Positions 1-8,640 of a DNA stretch of 64,000 bases are shown here, piece after piece (the stretch's first letter is position 1; each line of letters begins with the position of its first letter). Source of the stretch: Lachnospiraceae bacterium (GTDB lineage Bacteria; Bacillota; Clostridia; Lachnospirales; Lachnospiraceae); NCBI GenBank assembly GCA_015057625.1, contig SVDZ01000013.1, forward strand, positions 47,642 through 111,641, given 5' to 3'. Made by a program: the position numbers and the translations under genes. The notes under the pieces were generated by a model. The model searched no databases. It had not been told where the DNA came from and saw only the letters and a list, made by a program, of their open reading frames with translations.

Positions 1-624
1 AAGGTTACTGCAGAGGGAATAGTTGAGAGCGCTCTCGATAAAGTGAAAATTATAGAAGATTTAGGATATGATAATTTAGTTATTAGTATAAAGTCTTCTG
101 ATGTAATGATGTGTGTGAAAGCTCATGAGCTTATTGCCACAAAGACTAATTATCCTCTTCATGTTGGAATAACAGAGTCGGGAACAGTTACATCGGGAAA
201 CATTAAGTCTGCTATTGGGCTTGGACTTATTCTAAATCAGGGAATCGGAGATACCATCAGAGTATCACTTACAGATGAGCCTACCAAGGAGGTTGAGAGT
301 GCAAAGCTTATTCTCAAAACTTTGGGACTTAGAAAAGGTGGAATATCTGTTGTGTCATGTCCTACATGCGGAAGAACCCAGATTGATCTTATAGGACTTG
401 CAAAGAAAGTTGAAGAGATGGTTGCAAACTACGATCTCGATATTAAAGTGGCTGTAATGGGTTGCGTTGTAAACGGACCTGGAGAGGCGAGAGAGGCTGA
501 TATAGGAATCGCCGGAGGAAAAGGCGAGGGACTTCTCATCAAAAAAGGTGAGATAGTAAAGAAGGTTGAAGAGAGTAAGCTTCTTGAAGTTTTGGAAGAG
601 GAACTCAAAAATTGGAATAATTAA
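1..624 (+). CDS. ispG: 4-hydroxy-3-methylbut-2-enyl diphosphate synthase, C-terminal part (5' end outside window)
   Basis: The reading frame is open from base 1, so this is the 3' portion of a gene that begins upstream. IspG (GcpE) is the iron-sulfur enzyme that reductively converts methylerythritol cyclodiphosphate to HMBPP in the MEP isoprenoid pathway. The three [4Fe-4S] ligand cysteines are visible: the pair in SCPTCGRT (codons 120 and 123 of the partial frame) and one in GCVVNGPGE (codon 155). The gene ends 33 nt before the likely polC start. Next to polC it occupies the position seen in many Firmicutes, usually after dxr and rseP. Only the N-terminal TIM-barrel part is missing, because of the window edge rather than a mutation. 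Confidence 0.97.
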   Translation, partial: KVTAEGIVESALDKVKIIEDLGYDNLVISIKSSDVMMCVKAHELIATKTNYPLHVGITESGTVTSGNIKSAIGLGLILNQGIGDTIRVSLTDEPTKEVESAKLILKTLGLRKGGISVVSCPTCGRTQIDLIGLAKKVEEMVANYDLDIKVAVMGCVVNGPGEAREADIGIAGGKGEGLLIKKGEIVKKVEESKLLEVLEEELKNWNN

Positions 625-657
625 GAATTGTGAAACTAATAATTGGAGTGGTTAGAA

Positions 658-3600
658 TTGGAAGAAAAGTTGTTTTTAGAGGTATTTCCCGATCTTGAAT
701 TGGATGAGGTGATGAGGGAATTACTTCGCAATGTCACAATTAAAAATATAACTGTAAACAGAGATCACACGGCTATGCGTGTATATATTAGAAGCGGCAG
801 ACTTATTGATAAGTCTGCCATTTACGACTTGGAGAAAAAACTGACAGACCATTTCAGAGTGGGGAAGCATATAAATCTTCGAATTATCGAAGAATATAAT
901 CTTTCATCTCAGTATACGGTGGAAAATCTTTTTGATATATACAAAGAAAGCTTTTTTATGGAGATAAAAGAGCATGGAATTCTTGCGGCGAATATGTTTA
1001 AAAAGGCTAAGTTTTCTTTTGAGGGAGATAATGTTATATGTCTTCAGCTAGAGACAAATATTGCCTCTGAGGCAAAGCAGGAACTTATTAAAAAGACTTT
1101 GTCTGAAATATATCTCCACAGATTTGGTATGCCTGTGGAAGTCAGAATAGTTTTAAAAGAAGGACAAAAGGGCAGATATGTCGAGGAAAATAAAAAGAAG
1201 CTTGAGATAGAGACAGAAAATGTAATGAAGAAAATCGCAAAACTTCATGGAATAGAAGTTTCGGATATGGTTTCACAGGATGATGAGGATGCAAAAGAAA
1301 AAGTACAGGATTCCTCAAAAACTTCACAAGCTTCACAGACTGCGGAAAAGACTTCAAAAGGAAATGGATTCAAAAGCAGAGGCGGCGGAAGAAGTTTTGG
1401 CAGTGGCAGATTTGAGGGTGCTGCTCCAATGCAGAGCCTTACTAGAAGTGATAATCCCGATGTGCTATACGGCAGAGATTTTGAATTCGATGAAGAAGTC
1501 GACATCAAAGATATATACACAGATATGGGAAGCGTTGTAATAAAAGGTCAGATTCTAAATATTGATCAGAGAGCCATCAGAGGCGAGAGAACTATTATTA
1601 CAATTACCATCACTGATTTCACAGATACAATAACTGCAAAAATTTTCCTTAAGGATGAGCTTCTTGAAGAGTTTAATTCGAAAATCAAAAAGAAGATGTT
1701 TGTCAGAATTAAGGGAGTAGCTATGTTCGATACATATGACAGAGGAATCAATATTCAGTCTGTTGTTGGTGTCAGAAAGGCTACAGACTTCAGAGTTTAC
1801 AGACAGGACAATGCGGTAAGAAAGAGAATAGAACTTCACTGTCATACGAAGATGAGTGATATGGACGGTGTAAGTGATGTTAAAAAAATAGTAAAGCAGG
1901 CCTATGACTGGGGGCACAAAGCCATTGCCATTACAGACCACGGTGTAGTTCAGGGATTCCCGGATGCATGGCATGAGTACTGTGACTTGAAGAGCGCTGC
2001 AAAGAAGGCGGAAAAAGAATTCGACTTTAAAGTTATTTACGGTGTTGAAGCATATCTTGTTGACGATTTGCAGGATGTGATTATTAATTCGAAGGGACAG
2101 AGCATAGATGACACATATGTTGTGTTTGACCTAGAGACTACAGGTCTTAGCCCTGTTTCTGACAAGATTATTGAGTTTGGTGCCGTAAAGGTTAAGGAAG
2201 GGAAAATAATCGACAGGTTCTCAACTTTTGTAAATCCTGAGAGGCCTATTCCTTTCAATATAGAAAAACTTACGGGTATTAATGACAACATGGTTATTGA
2301 TGCTCCGCTTATTGATAAAGTATTGCCGGAATTCCTTGAATTTTGCGAGGGATGTATTATGGTTGCCCACAATGCCGGATTTGATATGAGTTTCATTGAA
2401 AATAAAAGCAGAGAGATGGGGATAGAGAAGGAGTACACCATTATTGATACTGTGGCAATGTCCCAGTTTTTAGTAGTGGGACTTGGTAAGTACACCCTTG
2501 ATTCTATTGCAAAGGCTTTGCAGGTGCAGCTTATCAATCACCACAGAGCAGTTGAGGATGCTGAGTGTACAGCTCTTGTATTTTTGAAACTATTATCAAT
2601 GTTGAGGGACCAGGAACTTTTAGATTTAGATACAATCAATAAAGAGGCAAAGCTCTCAGATAACAGAATTAAGAAAGCCCATCCGTACCACGCTATAATT
2701 CTTTGCAAGAATGATGTAGGAAGAGTAAATTTATATAAGCTTATTTCGGATTCTCATCTCAATAACTTTTACAGAAAACCGAGAATTCTAAAGAGTAAGT
2801 ATCTGGAAATGTCAGAGGGGCTTATGATTGGAAGTGCCTGTGAGGCGGGAGAACTGTACCAGGCGATTCTTCACGGAAAGAGTGATGAGGATATATCAAG
2901 ACTTTGTGAATTTTATGATTACTATGAGATACAGCCTCTTGGAAATAACCAGTTTATGCTTAGAACCGGAGATCCGGAGATAGACAATAAAAAAAGATTT
3001 CTTCTTGATTCAGAGCAGGATTTAATTGATATAAACAAAAAGATTATTGCTCTTGGAAAGAAGTTTAACAAACTTGTTGTCGGAACATGTGACGTGCACT
3101 TCCTTCATCCTGAGGATGAGGTTTACAGACGAATTATACAGTTTGGAAACGGATACAAGGATGCTGATGTTCAGCCGCCTTTGTATCTTAGAACTACAGA
3201 AGAGATGCTTGCGGAGTTTTATTATCTGGACAGTCAGGAGGCGGAAGATATTGTAATCAATAATCCTGCAAGAATAAATGATATGATTGAGGATATCTCG
3301 CCGATTCATCCGGATAAATGTCCGCCTGTTATCGAGAACTCCGATGTGGACCTTCGTACTATGTGCTATAATACAGCCCACAGTATGTACGGAGATCCGC
3401 TTCCTGAGTATGTTCAGAATCGTTTAGATAAAGAACTTAATTCTATTATCAGTAACGGATACGCGGTTATGTACATAATGGCACAGCGTTTGGTTAAGCA
3501 TTCCAATGACGACGGTTATCTGGTTGGATCGAGAGGATCCGTTGGTTCCTCATTTGTAGCCACAATGTCAGGAATCACAGAGGTTAATCCTCTTAAACCT

Positions 3601-5220
3601 CATTATTACTGCCCGCATTGTCAGTATTCGGAATTTGATTCTGAGGACATTATCAATTCGGGAGCAGGTGTAGGATTTGACCTTCCGGACAAGCAGTGTC
3701 CTAACTGCGGTGAGACAATGAAAAAGGATGGCTTTGATATTCCATTTGAGACCTTCCTTGGTTTCTACGGAGATAAAGAGCCTGATATTGATCTTAACTT
3801 TTCAGGTGAAAATCAGCCTGAAGCGCACAGATACACAGGTGTAATGTTTGGATTTGATCACACATATCGAGCAGGAACCATTACCGGTGTGGCAGAAAAG
3901 ACAGCATACGGATATGTTAAGAATTATTTTGAAGAACATGATATGACCAAGAGACACTGTGAGGTGGAGAGAATTGCAAATGAATGTACAGGTATAAGAA
4001 AGAGTACGGGACAGCACCCGGGTGGTATTGTTATAGTTCCAAAGGATAAGGAAATATACGAATTTACACCTATTCAAAAACCTGCAAATGATATGGAGGC
4101 AAAGTCCATTACCACACATTTCGAGTACCATGCTATTGACGCAAATCTTCTTAAACTCGATATTCTTGGGCACGACGATCCGACTATGATTCGAACTCTT
4201 GAAAAATATACAGATACAGATGCAAAGAAGATTCCTTTTGATGATAAGAAAGTAATGTCTCTTTTTGAGAGCCCTGAAGCTTTAGGTATCACTCCGGAAC
4301 AAATTGGAGGAGTAAAACTTGGATCTTTGGGACTTCCTGAACTTGGAACAGATTTCGTTCTTCGAATGCTTGAGGAAGCTAAACCTAAACAGTTCAGTGA
4401 TCTGGTTCGTATTTCCGGGCTGTCCCACGGTACAGACGTTTGGACAGGAAATGCTCAGGAACTTATTAAGCAAGGATTAGCAACAATTTCCACAGCAATC
4501 TGTACCCGAGATGATATTATGACATATCTTATCTCAAAAAATATCGAGCCGGGTGTCAGCTTCAAAATAATGGAAGCGGTTAGAAAAGGTAAGGGGCTCA
4601 CTCCTGAAAATGAGGAGACAATGAGAGAGCATGAGGTGCCTGAGTGGTATATAGATTCATGTAAAAAGATTAAGTACATGTTCCCTAAGGCTCATGCGGC
4701 AGCTTATATTATGATGGCTCTTCGAGTTGCCTGGTATAAGGTTTATTATCCATTAGCATATTATGCAGCCTTCTTTGGTATCAGAGCAAAGGCGTTTAAT
4801 TATGAAATAATGTGTCAGGGACCTGAAAAACTGAATTATTATATTGAGGATCATCTCAGAAGAAAAGAGAAAGGCGAACTCTCGAAAAAAGATGAGGATA
4901 CATTGAAGGATATGAATATTGTCAGAGAGATGTATGCAAGAGGTTTTGAGTTCATGCCTATAGATATCTACACTGCAAAGGCACATGAATTCCAGATAAT
5001 AGACGGAAAGCTTATGCCTGCCCTTGACAGTATTGAGGGTATGGGTGAAAATGCTGCCGACGGTGTGGAAGAAGCAGCAAAGGGAGGAGAATTCCTCTCG
5101 AAGGATGATTTCAGAGAGAGAAGTAAAGTTACGAAAACAGTTGTCGAGACTATGAGTGATTTAGGACTTCTTGAGGGACTTCCTGACGGTAACCAGTTGT
5201 CGCTGTTTGATTTTATGTAA
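658..5220 (+). CDS. polC: DNA polymerase III PolC-type alpha subunit
   Basis: Replicative polymerase of low-GC Gram-positives with built-in proofreading. Domains in order: N-terminal region (to about residue 280), OB fold (about 290-378), PHP domain split by the exonuclease (IELHCHTKMSDMDG, about 392), DEDDh 3'-5' exonuclease (YVVFDLETTGLSP, about 488), then the polymerase core with a Cys4 zinc motif (CPHC...CPNC, about 985-1022). The extreme C-terminus carries QLSLFDF, a typical beta-clamp-binding peptide. I place the start at TTG 658, because GGAGTGG (645-651) gives a 6-nt spacing. A TTG at 643 is in frame but has no ribosome-binding site. A linker rich in Ser, Lys and Gly precedes the OB fold. 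About 1,520 residues is a little longer than the roughly 1,440 of Bacillus PolC. Confidence 0.98.
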   Translation: MEEKLFLEVFPDLELDEVMRELLRNVTIKNITVNRDHTAMRVYIRSGRLIDKSAIYDLEKKLTDHFRVGKHINLRIIEEYNLSSQYTVENLFDIYKESFFMEIKEHGILAANMFKKAKFSFEGDNVICLQLETNIASEAKQELIKKTLSEIYLHRFGMPVEVRIVLKEGQKGRYVEENKKKLEIETENVMKKIAKLHGIEVSDMVSQDDEDAKEKVQDSSKTSQASQTAEKTSKGNGFKSRGGGRSFGSGRFEGAAPMQSLTRSDNPDVLYGRDFEFDEEVDIKDIYTDMGSVVIKGQILNIDQRAIRGERTIITITITDFTDTITAKIFLKDELLEEFNSKIKKKMFVRIKGVAMFDTYDRGINIQSVVGVRKATDFRVYRQDNAVRKRIELHCHTKMSDMDGVSDVKKIVKQAYDWGHKAIAITDHGVVQGFPDAWHEYCDLKSAAKKAEKEFDFKVIYGVEAYLVDDLQDVIINSKGQSIDDTYVVFDLETTGLSPVSDKIIEFGAVKVKEGKIIDRFSTFVNPERPIPFNIEKLTGINDNMVIDAPLIDKVLPEFLEFCEGCIMVAHNAGFDMSFIENKSREMGIEKEYTIIDTVAMSQFLVVGLGKYTLDSIAKALQVQLINHHRAVEDAECTALVFLKLLSMLRDQELLDLDTINKEAKLSDNRIKKAHPYHAIILCKNDVGRVNLYKLISDSHLNNFYRKPRILKSKYLEMSEGLMIGSACEAGELYQAILHGKSDEDISRLCEFYDYYEIQPLGNNQFMLRTGDPEIDNKKRFLLDSEQDLIDINKKIIALGKKFNKLVVGTCDVHFLHPEDEVYRRIIQFGNGYKDADVQPPLYLRTTEEMLAEFYYLDSQEAEDIVINNPARINDMIEDISPIHPDKCPPVIENSDVDLRTMCYNTAHSMYGDPLPEYVQNRLDKELNSIISNGYAVMYIMAQRLVKHSNDDGYLVGSRGSVGSSFVATMSGITEVNPLKPHYYCPHCQYSEFDSEDIINSGAGVGFDLPDKQCPNCGETMKKDGFDIPFETFLGFYGDKEPDIDLNFSGENQPEAHRYTGVMFGFDHTYRAGTITGVAEKTAYGYVKNYFEEHDMTKRHCEVERIANECTGIRKSTGQHPGGIVIVPKDKEIYEFTPIQKPANDMEAKSITTHFEYHAIDANLLKLDILGHDDPTMIRTLEKYTDTDAKKIPFDDKKVMSLFESPEALGITPEQIGGVKLGSLGLPELGTDFVLRMLEEAKPKQFSDLVRISGLSHGTDVWTGNAQELIKQGLATISTAICTRDDIMTYLISKNIEPGVSFKIMEAVRKGKGLTPENEETMREHEVPEWYIDSCKKIKYMFPKAHAAAYIMMALRVAWYKVYYPLAYYAAFFGIRAKAFNYEIMCQGPEKLNYYIEDHLRRKEKGELSKKDEDTLKDMNIVREMYARGFEFMPIDIYTAKAHEFQIIDGKLMPALDSIEGMGENAADGVEEAAKGGEFLSKDDFRERSKVTKTVVETMSDLGLLEGLPDGNQLSLFDFM

Positions 5221-5230
5221 GGGTTATTTA

Positions 5231-5249
5231 AGAATGCTCTCGGCATTCT
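5231..5249 (+). other. Short hairpin just after polC
   Basis: AGAATGC (5231-5237) pairs with GCATTCT (5243-5249), starting 10 nt after the polC stop. It is not followed by a T tract, so it is not itself a terminator. It may protect the 3' end or pause polymerase ahead of the strong terminator that follows. Confidence 0.4.
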
Positions 5250-5264
5250 AGGAATACCACTAAA

Positions 5265-5336
5265 AATAAAAACTCCCTTCAGAGCAGTAAGTGAATTTGA
5301 GGTTCACGCTCCTGCAATGAAGGGAGTTTTTTTAGA
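5265..5336. terminator. Bidirectional terminator between convergent polC and AIM24-like gene
   Basis: The stem AAAAACTCCCTTCA (from 5268) pairs with TGAAGGGAGTTTTTT (from 5318). A nested hairpin, GTGAA/TTCAC, lies inside. A-rich sequence precedes the stem and T-rich sequence follows it, so it works on either strand and can stop both converging transcription units. A small second hairpin (AGAGCA/GCTCT, 5334-5347) lies toward the minus-strand gene. Confidence 0.8.
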
Positions 5337-5384
5337 GCATTTGCTCTTTTTTATTTAATTATTTAATTTGAAATAACCAATTAA

Positions 5385-6062
5385 TTAGTTTCCTGTAGGA
5401 ATGTAGCGGCTGATAGCTGCTGCAACGTTTGAGATAGGCATTGTCTGTACCCAAACATGTCCTGGACCTGTAACAACTGTGTTGAAGATTCCCTCACCAC
5501 CGAGGAACATATTTTTGATTCCTGGTACTGTCTGGATATCCATAGAACAACCTTCTGTCATAGCTGCAAGGTATCCTGTGTCGAGAATGAGCTGCTGACC
5601 TGCTTCTAATTCGTACTCTACTACATGACCGTCAAACTCAGCGAGGACTGTTCCGGTTCCGCTTACCTTCTGCATGATGAAACCTTCACCGCCAAATAAT
5701 CCGGCTCCGAGTTTCTTCTTGAAGTGGATTGACAATTCTACTCCTGAATCACCTGCAAGAAATGCGGATTTCTGTAAAATAATAGAATTTCCCGGTGTGA
5801 TTTCAAATGCTTTGATGCATCCCGGAAAACTTGATGCTAATGCGATCATTCCTTCTCCGCCCTGAGCGGTATAAATGTTCTGGAAAATTGACTCTCCAGA
5901 AAAGGCACGTCCAACCATTTTTCCGATTCCGCCACCCTTTGTGTCCATCTTCATATTTGGTGACATCCATGACATTGCCCCTGATTCTGTGATGACAGAT
6001 TCACCGGCATCTAATGTACAGATAGCAACCGGTAAAGTATCACCCTGAATTGAATACTTCAT
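5385..6062 (-). CDS. AIM24 / TIGR00266 family protein
   Basis: A protein of 225 residues made largely of beta strands and turns, rich in Gly, with phrases such as SGAMSWMSPNMKM, GLFGGEGFIMQKVSG and VVTGPGHVWVQTMP. These are typical of the AIM24 (TIGR00266) family, a double-stranded beta-helix fold of unknown biochemical role. I start it at the ATG at 6062, because AAGGAGG lies 8 nt upstream on the minus strand; an earlier in-frame start would add 15 residues without support. It reads toward polC and diverges from the MATE gene. The two genes interrupt the usual polC-rimP neighbourhood. Confidence 0.85.
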   Translation of the reverse strand: MKYSIQGDTLPVAICTLDAGESVITESGAMSWMSPNMKMDTKGGGIGKMVGRAFSGESIFQNIYTAQGGEGMIALASSFPGCIKAFEITPGNSIILQKSAFLAGDSGVELSIHFKKKLGAGLFGGEGFIMQKVSGTGTVLAEFDGHVVEYELEAGQQLILDTGYLAAMTEGCSMDIQTVPGIKNMFLGGEGIFNTVVTGPGHVWVQTMPISNVAAAISRYIPTGN

Positions 6063-6193
6063 ACTGTATACCTCCTTAAAATTATAATATAAAAATGCTA
6101 TTATCACCTAAAATAATATCTATTTTTATATTAAAGACTATGATAAAATTTTATTACATTTTAAGATAAAATACAACAAAAAATGAGGTTATT

Positions 6194-7546
6194 ATGAGAG
6201 AAAAGAAAACGGTACCAAACATATCCACAAAAAACATGACAATCGGCGCTCCAATGGCGTTAATAGTAGCATATTTTCTCCCTGTTTTGGGAAGTACTAT
6301 TTTTCAGCAGTTATATAGTATAGTGGACAGTATTATTGTTGGAAAAGGAATTGATGACTACGCCCTTGCAGCAGTTGGAAATACCGGCTCCATCATGTTT
6401 TTTATTTTTGGATTTATCATGGGACTTTCCAGTGGGATGTCTGTGCTGATGTCACAAAATTTTGGTGCGAAAGATTATGAGAAACTCAGAAAAACAATTA
6501 CCATGGGATTTTTTGCATGTGGCCTAGTGACAATAACTATTATGATTTTAAGTCTTGTGTTTATAAAGAATATATTGTTCCTGCTCAAAACACCTGAGGA
6601 GATTATGGGACAGTCACTGTTGTACATAATCATAATACTGTTGGGACTTCCCCTTACTTTTTTGTACAATTGCTCAAGTGCTATGCTTAATGCTCTGGGC
6701 GATAGCAAGACACCTTTAGGAGCTGTTATAATAGCATCTTTTATTAATGTGGGTCTTGATATATTATTTATCTTTGCTTTTGGGATGGGAGTGGAAGGAG
6801 CAGCTTTTGGAACTCTTATTGCGCAGCTGTTTTCCCTTATATACAATTTTGTTCATTTAAAAAATATTGATATTATCAAACTTAAAAAAGAAGATTTTAT
6901 ATTTGATTTTGGATTGGTATTGCATGTAATTAAAATCGGAGTGCCGGTGGCATTCATGAACTCAATAACAGCAATTGGCTGTCTTCTTTTACAATACTTT
7001 GTGAATTCCCTTGGTATTTTATGCACTTCGGCCTATTCTGCCTCAATGAGAATTAGTCAGTTTTTAGTTCAGCCGTCCACGGCAGTAGGTCTCACCATGA
7101 ATACTTACGCCGGACAAAACTATGGAGCGGGAAGAATAGACAGAATAAAAGAGGGACTCGGATGTGCATTGAGGATATCCTTGATTATTGCCGCTATTGG
7201 AAGCGCACTTTTGATATTTGCTCCAAGAATGTTGGCTCGAATAATGTTGTCAGATTCTGAAATTATAGAGATTGCTGCAGGGTACCTTATTATCAGAGGA
7301 ATAATGAATTGGACTATCTGCCTTTTGTTTTTATACAGAGGAACACTTCAGGGGATGGGATTTACATTTGTTCCTATGATTTCCGGTGTGTTAGAACTTG
7401 TGGCCAGAGTGGTGGTGAGCGTATTGTTAGTTGAGAGAATTGGATTTACAGCTATCGCATTGGCGGAGGTCTCAGCCTTTTTTGTTGCATTGGCACTAAA
7501 TTATATATACCTAAAATACCGATTGAGGAAACTTCAGTCCGCTTAA
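6194..7546 (+). CDS. MATE family multidrug/cation antiporter
   Basis: A hydrophobic 450-residue protein with about 12 membrane segments and the two-fold repeat of the MATE (DinF/NorM) family. Recognisable phrases are LPVLGSTIFQQLYSIVDSIIVGKGID near the N-terminus and MNTYAGQNYGAGRIDRIKEG in the second half, where MATE proteins carry a conserved N-x-GQNxGA stretch. It should export drugs or metabolites in exchange for Na+ or H+. The substrate cannot be told from sequence. GAGG lies 6 nt before the ATG. It is transcribed alone, diverges from the AIM24-like gene and is closed by a strong terminator. Confidence 0.9.
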   Translation: MREKKTVPNISTKNMTIGAPMALIVAYFLPVLGSTIFQQLYSIVDSIIVGKGIDDYALAAVGNTGSIMFFIFGFIMGLSSGMSVLMSQNFGAKDYEKLRKTITMGFFACGLVTITIMILSLVFIKNILFLLKTPEEIMGQSLLYIIIILLGLPLTFLYNCSSAMLNALGDSKTPLGAVIIASFINVGLDILFIFAFGMGVEGAAFGTLIAQLFSLIYNFVHLKNIDIIKLKKEDFIFDFGLVLHVIKIGVPVAFMNSITAIGCLLLQYFVNSLGILCTSAYSASMRISQFLVQPSTAVGLTMNTYAGQNYGAGRIDRIKEGLGCALRISLIIAAIGSALLIFAPRMLARIMLSDSEIIEIAAGYLIIRGIMNWTICLLFLYRGTLQGMGFTFVPMISGVLELVARVVVSVLLVERIGFTAIALAEVSAFFVALALNYIYLKYRLRKLQSA

Positions 7547-7607
7547 ACTAAAAAGAAAGATGATAAATTTGGACTTTAACAATTCATATTTTAATATTTC
7601 AATATAG

Positions 7608-7648
7608 AAAACAGGCGGTTTTCATCTAAGCATGAGCCGCCTGTTTTT
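7608..7648 (+). terminator. Intrinsic terminator of the MATE gene
   Basis: ACAGGCGG (7611-7618) pairs perfectly with CCGCCTGT (7637-7644). The stem is extended by A:T pairs and followed by a run of T. Confidence 0.9.
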
Positions 7649-7689
7649 TGCATGGTTTTGAATAGTTAAAAATAAAATAAAAAAAGTGC

Positions 7690-7718
7690 TTGCAATTTTT
7701 GGAATTATTGTTTATACT
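7690..7718 (+). promoter_or_regulatory. Promoter of tRNA-Glu (housekeeping sigma)
   Basis: The -35 box TTGCAA (7690-7695) and the -10 box TATACT (7713-7718) are exactly 17 nt apart. The -10 box ends 19 nt before the tRNA gene. The unit is bounded by a terminator on each side, so the tRNA is probably transcribed on its own. Confidence 0.8.
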
Positions 7719-7737
7719 ATGACAGTACTGTTGATAA

Positions 7738-7809
7738 GGCCTGTTGGTCAAGCGGTTAAGACGCCGCCCTCTCACGGCGGAAACAGGGGTTCGATTCCCC
7801 TACAGGCTG
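7738..7809 (+). tRNA. tRNA-Glu (anticodon CTC)
   Basis: A 72-nt cloverleaf. The acceptor arm pairs GGCCTGT with ACAGGCT (one G-U). The anticodon stem is CCGCC/GGCGG around the 7-nt loop CTCTCAC, which gives anticodon CTC reading GAG. The T arm is AGGGG/CCCCT with a TTCGATT loop. The 3' CCA is not encoded. Confidence 0.95.
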
Positions 7810-7816
7810 TTATTCA

Positions 7817-7844
7817 AAGCATCGGTTTTACCGATGCTTTTTTT
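7817..7844 (+). terminator. Intrinsic terminator of tRNA-Glu
   Basis: AAGCATCGG pairs with CCGATGCTT around a TTTTA loop and is followed by a run of T. The first hairpin of the tandem array starts directly after it. Confidence 0.9.
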
Positions 7845-8240
7845 GTAGTTTCTTAATTTTAGTACGTAATCCAGATAACACAATTACGTACTTTTTGTAG
7901 TTTCTTAATTTTAGTACGTAATCCAGATAACACAATTACGTACTTTTTTGTAGTTTCTTGATTTTAGTACGTAATCCAGATAACACAATTACGTACTTTT
8001 TTGTAGTTTCTTAATTTTAGTACGTAATACAGATAACGCAATTACGTACTTTTTTGTAGTTTCTTAATTTTAGTACGTAATCCAGATAACACAATTACGT
8101 ACTTTTTTGTAGTTTCTTAATTTTAGTACGTAATACAGATGACACAATTACGTACTTTTTTATAGTTTCTTAATTTTAGTACGTAATCCAGATAACACAA
8201 TTACGTACTTTTTTGTAGTTTCTTGATTTTAGTACGTAAT
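7845..8240 (+). repeat. Tandem hairpin array 1 (53-nt period, 7 full units plus a half unit)
   Basis: Copies of AGTACGTAAT start at 7861, 7913, 7966, 8019, 8072, 8125, 8178 and 8231 (spacing 52, then 53 throughout). In the first seven units the inverted copy ATTACGTACT follows after about 12 nt and is followed by 5-7 T, giving a 10-bp stem plus T tract: an intrinsic-terminator shape seven times in a row on the plus strand. Units are joined by GTAGTTTCTTAATTTT. They differ by only a few substitutions, which implies recent amplification or homogenisation. The same family lies inverted at 29868-30380. Confidence 0.93.
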
Positions 8241-8287
8241 CCTCTATCTTGTATCTTCGTTTCCCCTAAGTATACTTTATGAAACAC
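8241..8287. repeat. Conserved boundary of array 1 with degenerate TGAAAC palindrome
   Basis: The stretch from the last half unit to GAAAC at 8285 matches, in reverse complement, the start of array 2 (about 29822-29876) at 49 of 55 positions. Its inner part, 8258-8287, is an imperfect palindrome around GTATAC (8270-8275), related to the sites at 29823, 30456, 63418 and 63739. Confidence 0.8.
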
Positions 8288-8503
8288 AGCATCGTTATAT
8301 GGAAAGGCTATGCAATAATGAGATGAGACGATAGCGAGGCTTTCGTTATGACGAGCATGCTAGCTGAAAATGCGGGCGCTGTTTGAGTCCGAAGGACGAG
8401 TTGCGCAGGAGCATTTTCTAATAAGCGCATGCGAGGAAGAGAAAACGATGCGTGTCTCAGATTGTTATTGTATAGACTTTCTAAGGACGATGCGTTTGTT
8501 TCA
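8280..8503. other. Giant imperfect inverted repeat / candidate structured RNA element E1
   Basis: A nested series of complementary segments spans the whole stretch: 8280-8286 with 8497-8503, 8289-8295 with 8487-8493, 8302-8306 with 8477-8481, 8308-8318 with 8465-8475 (11 bp, one G-U), and 8324-8329 with 8454-8459. Inside the closing stem are three hairpins, at about 8330-8345, 8366-8418 (outer stem GAAAATGC/GCATTTTC, apex GTCC-GAA-GGAC) and 8425-8452. The inner part is clearly more GC-rich than its surroundings. The 61-codon ORF across it (8370-8555) has no family resemblance and I do not call it. The element ends just before the rimP promoter. I do not recognise it as a named RNA class. Confidence 0.65.
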
Positions 8504-8516
8504 CATACTATACCTA

Positions 8517-8545
8517 TTGACAGTTTGTGATTATAGAGTTATATT
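8517..8545 (+). promoter_or_regulatory. Promoter of the rimP-nusA-infB operon
   Basis: TTGACA (8517-8522) and TATATT (8540-8545) are 17 nt apart, a near-consensus housekeeping promoter. It lies directly after element E1 and about 95 nt before rimP. Confidence 0.8.
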
Positions 8546-8571
8546 GGTATGGTAAATATAGACTGAATGAT

Positions 8572-8601
8572 AGAGTGGACCGACGAAGTCCACTCTTTTT
8601 A
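8572..8601 (+). terminator. Leader terminator / possible attenuator upstream of rimP
   Basis: AGAGTGGAC pairs perfectly with GTCCACTCT around CGACGAA and is followed by TTTTT. It lies between the promoter at 8517-8545 and the rimP ribosome-binding site, so it would stop much of the operon transcript unless it is weak or regulated. Bacillus subtilis nusA is reported to be autoregulated through termination in the leader of this operon; the same logic here is inference. Confidence 0.7.
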
Positions 8602-8640
8602 GTTGTATTTACAATTAAAACTGAATAAGGAGGCATGTGA

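Noticed and set aside
7845..8240. CRISPR array
   Set aside because: The whole 53-nt unit repeats, with no unique spacers of constant length, and no cas genes are near any of the four arrays.
8370..8555. 61-codon ORF on the plus strand
   Set aside because: It lies across element E1 and the rimP promoter, has no ribosome-binding site and no family resemblance.
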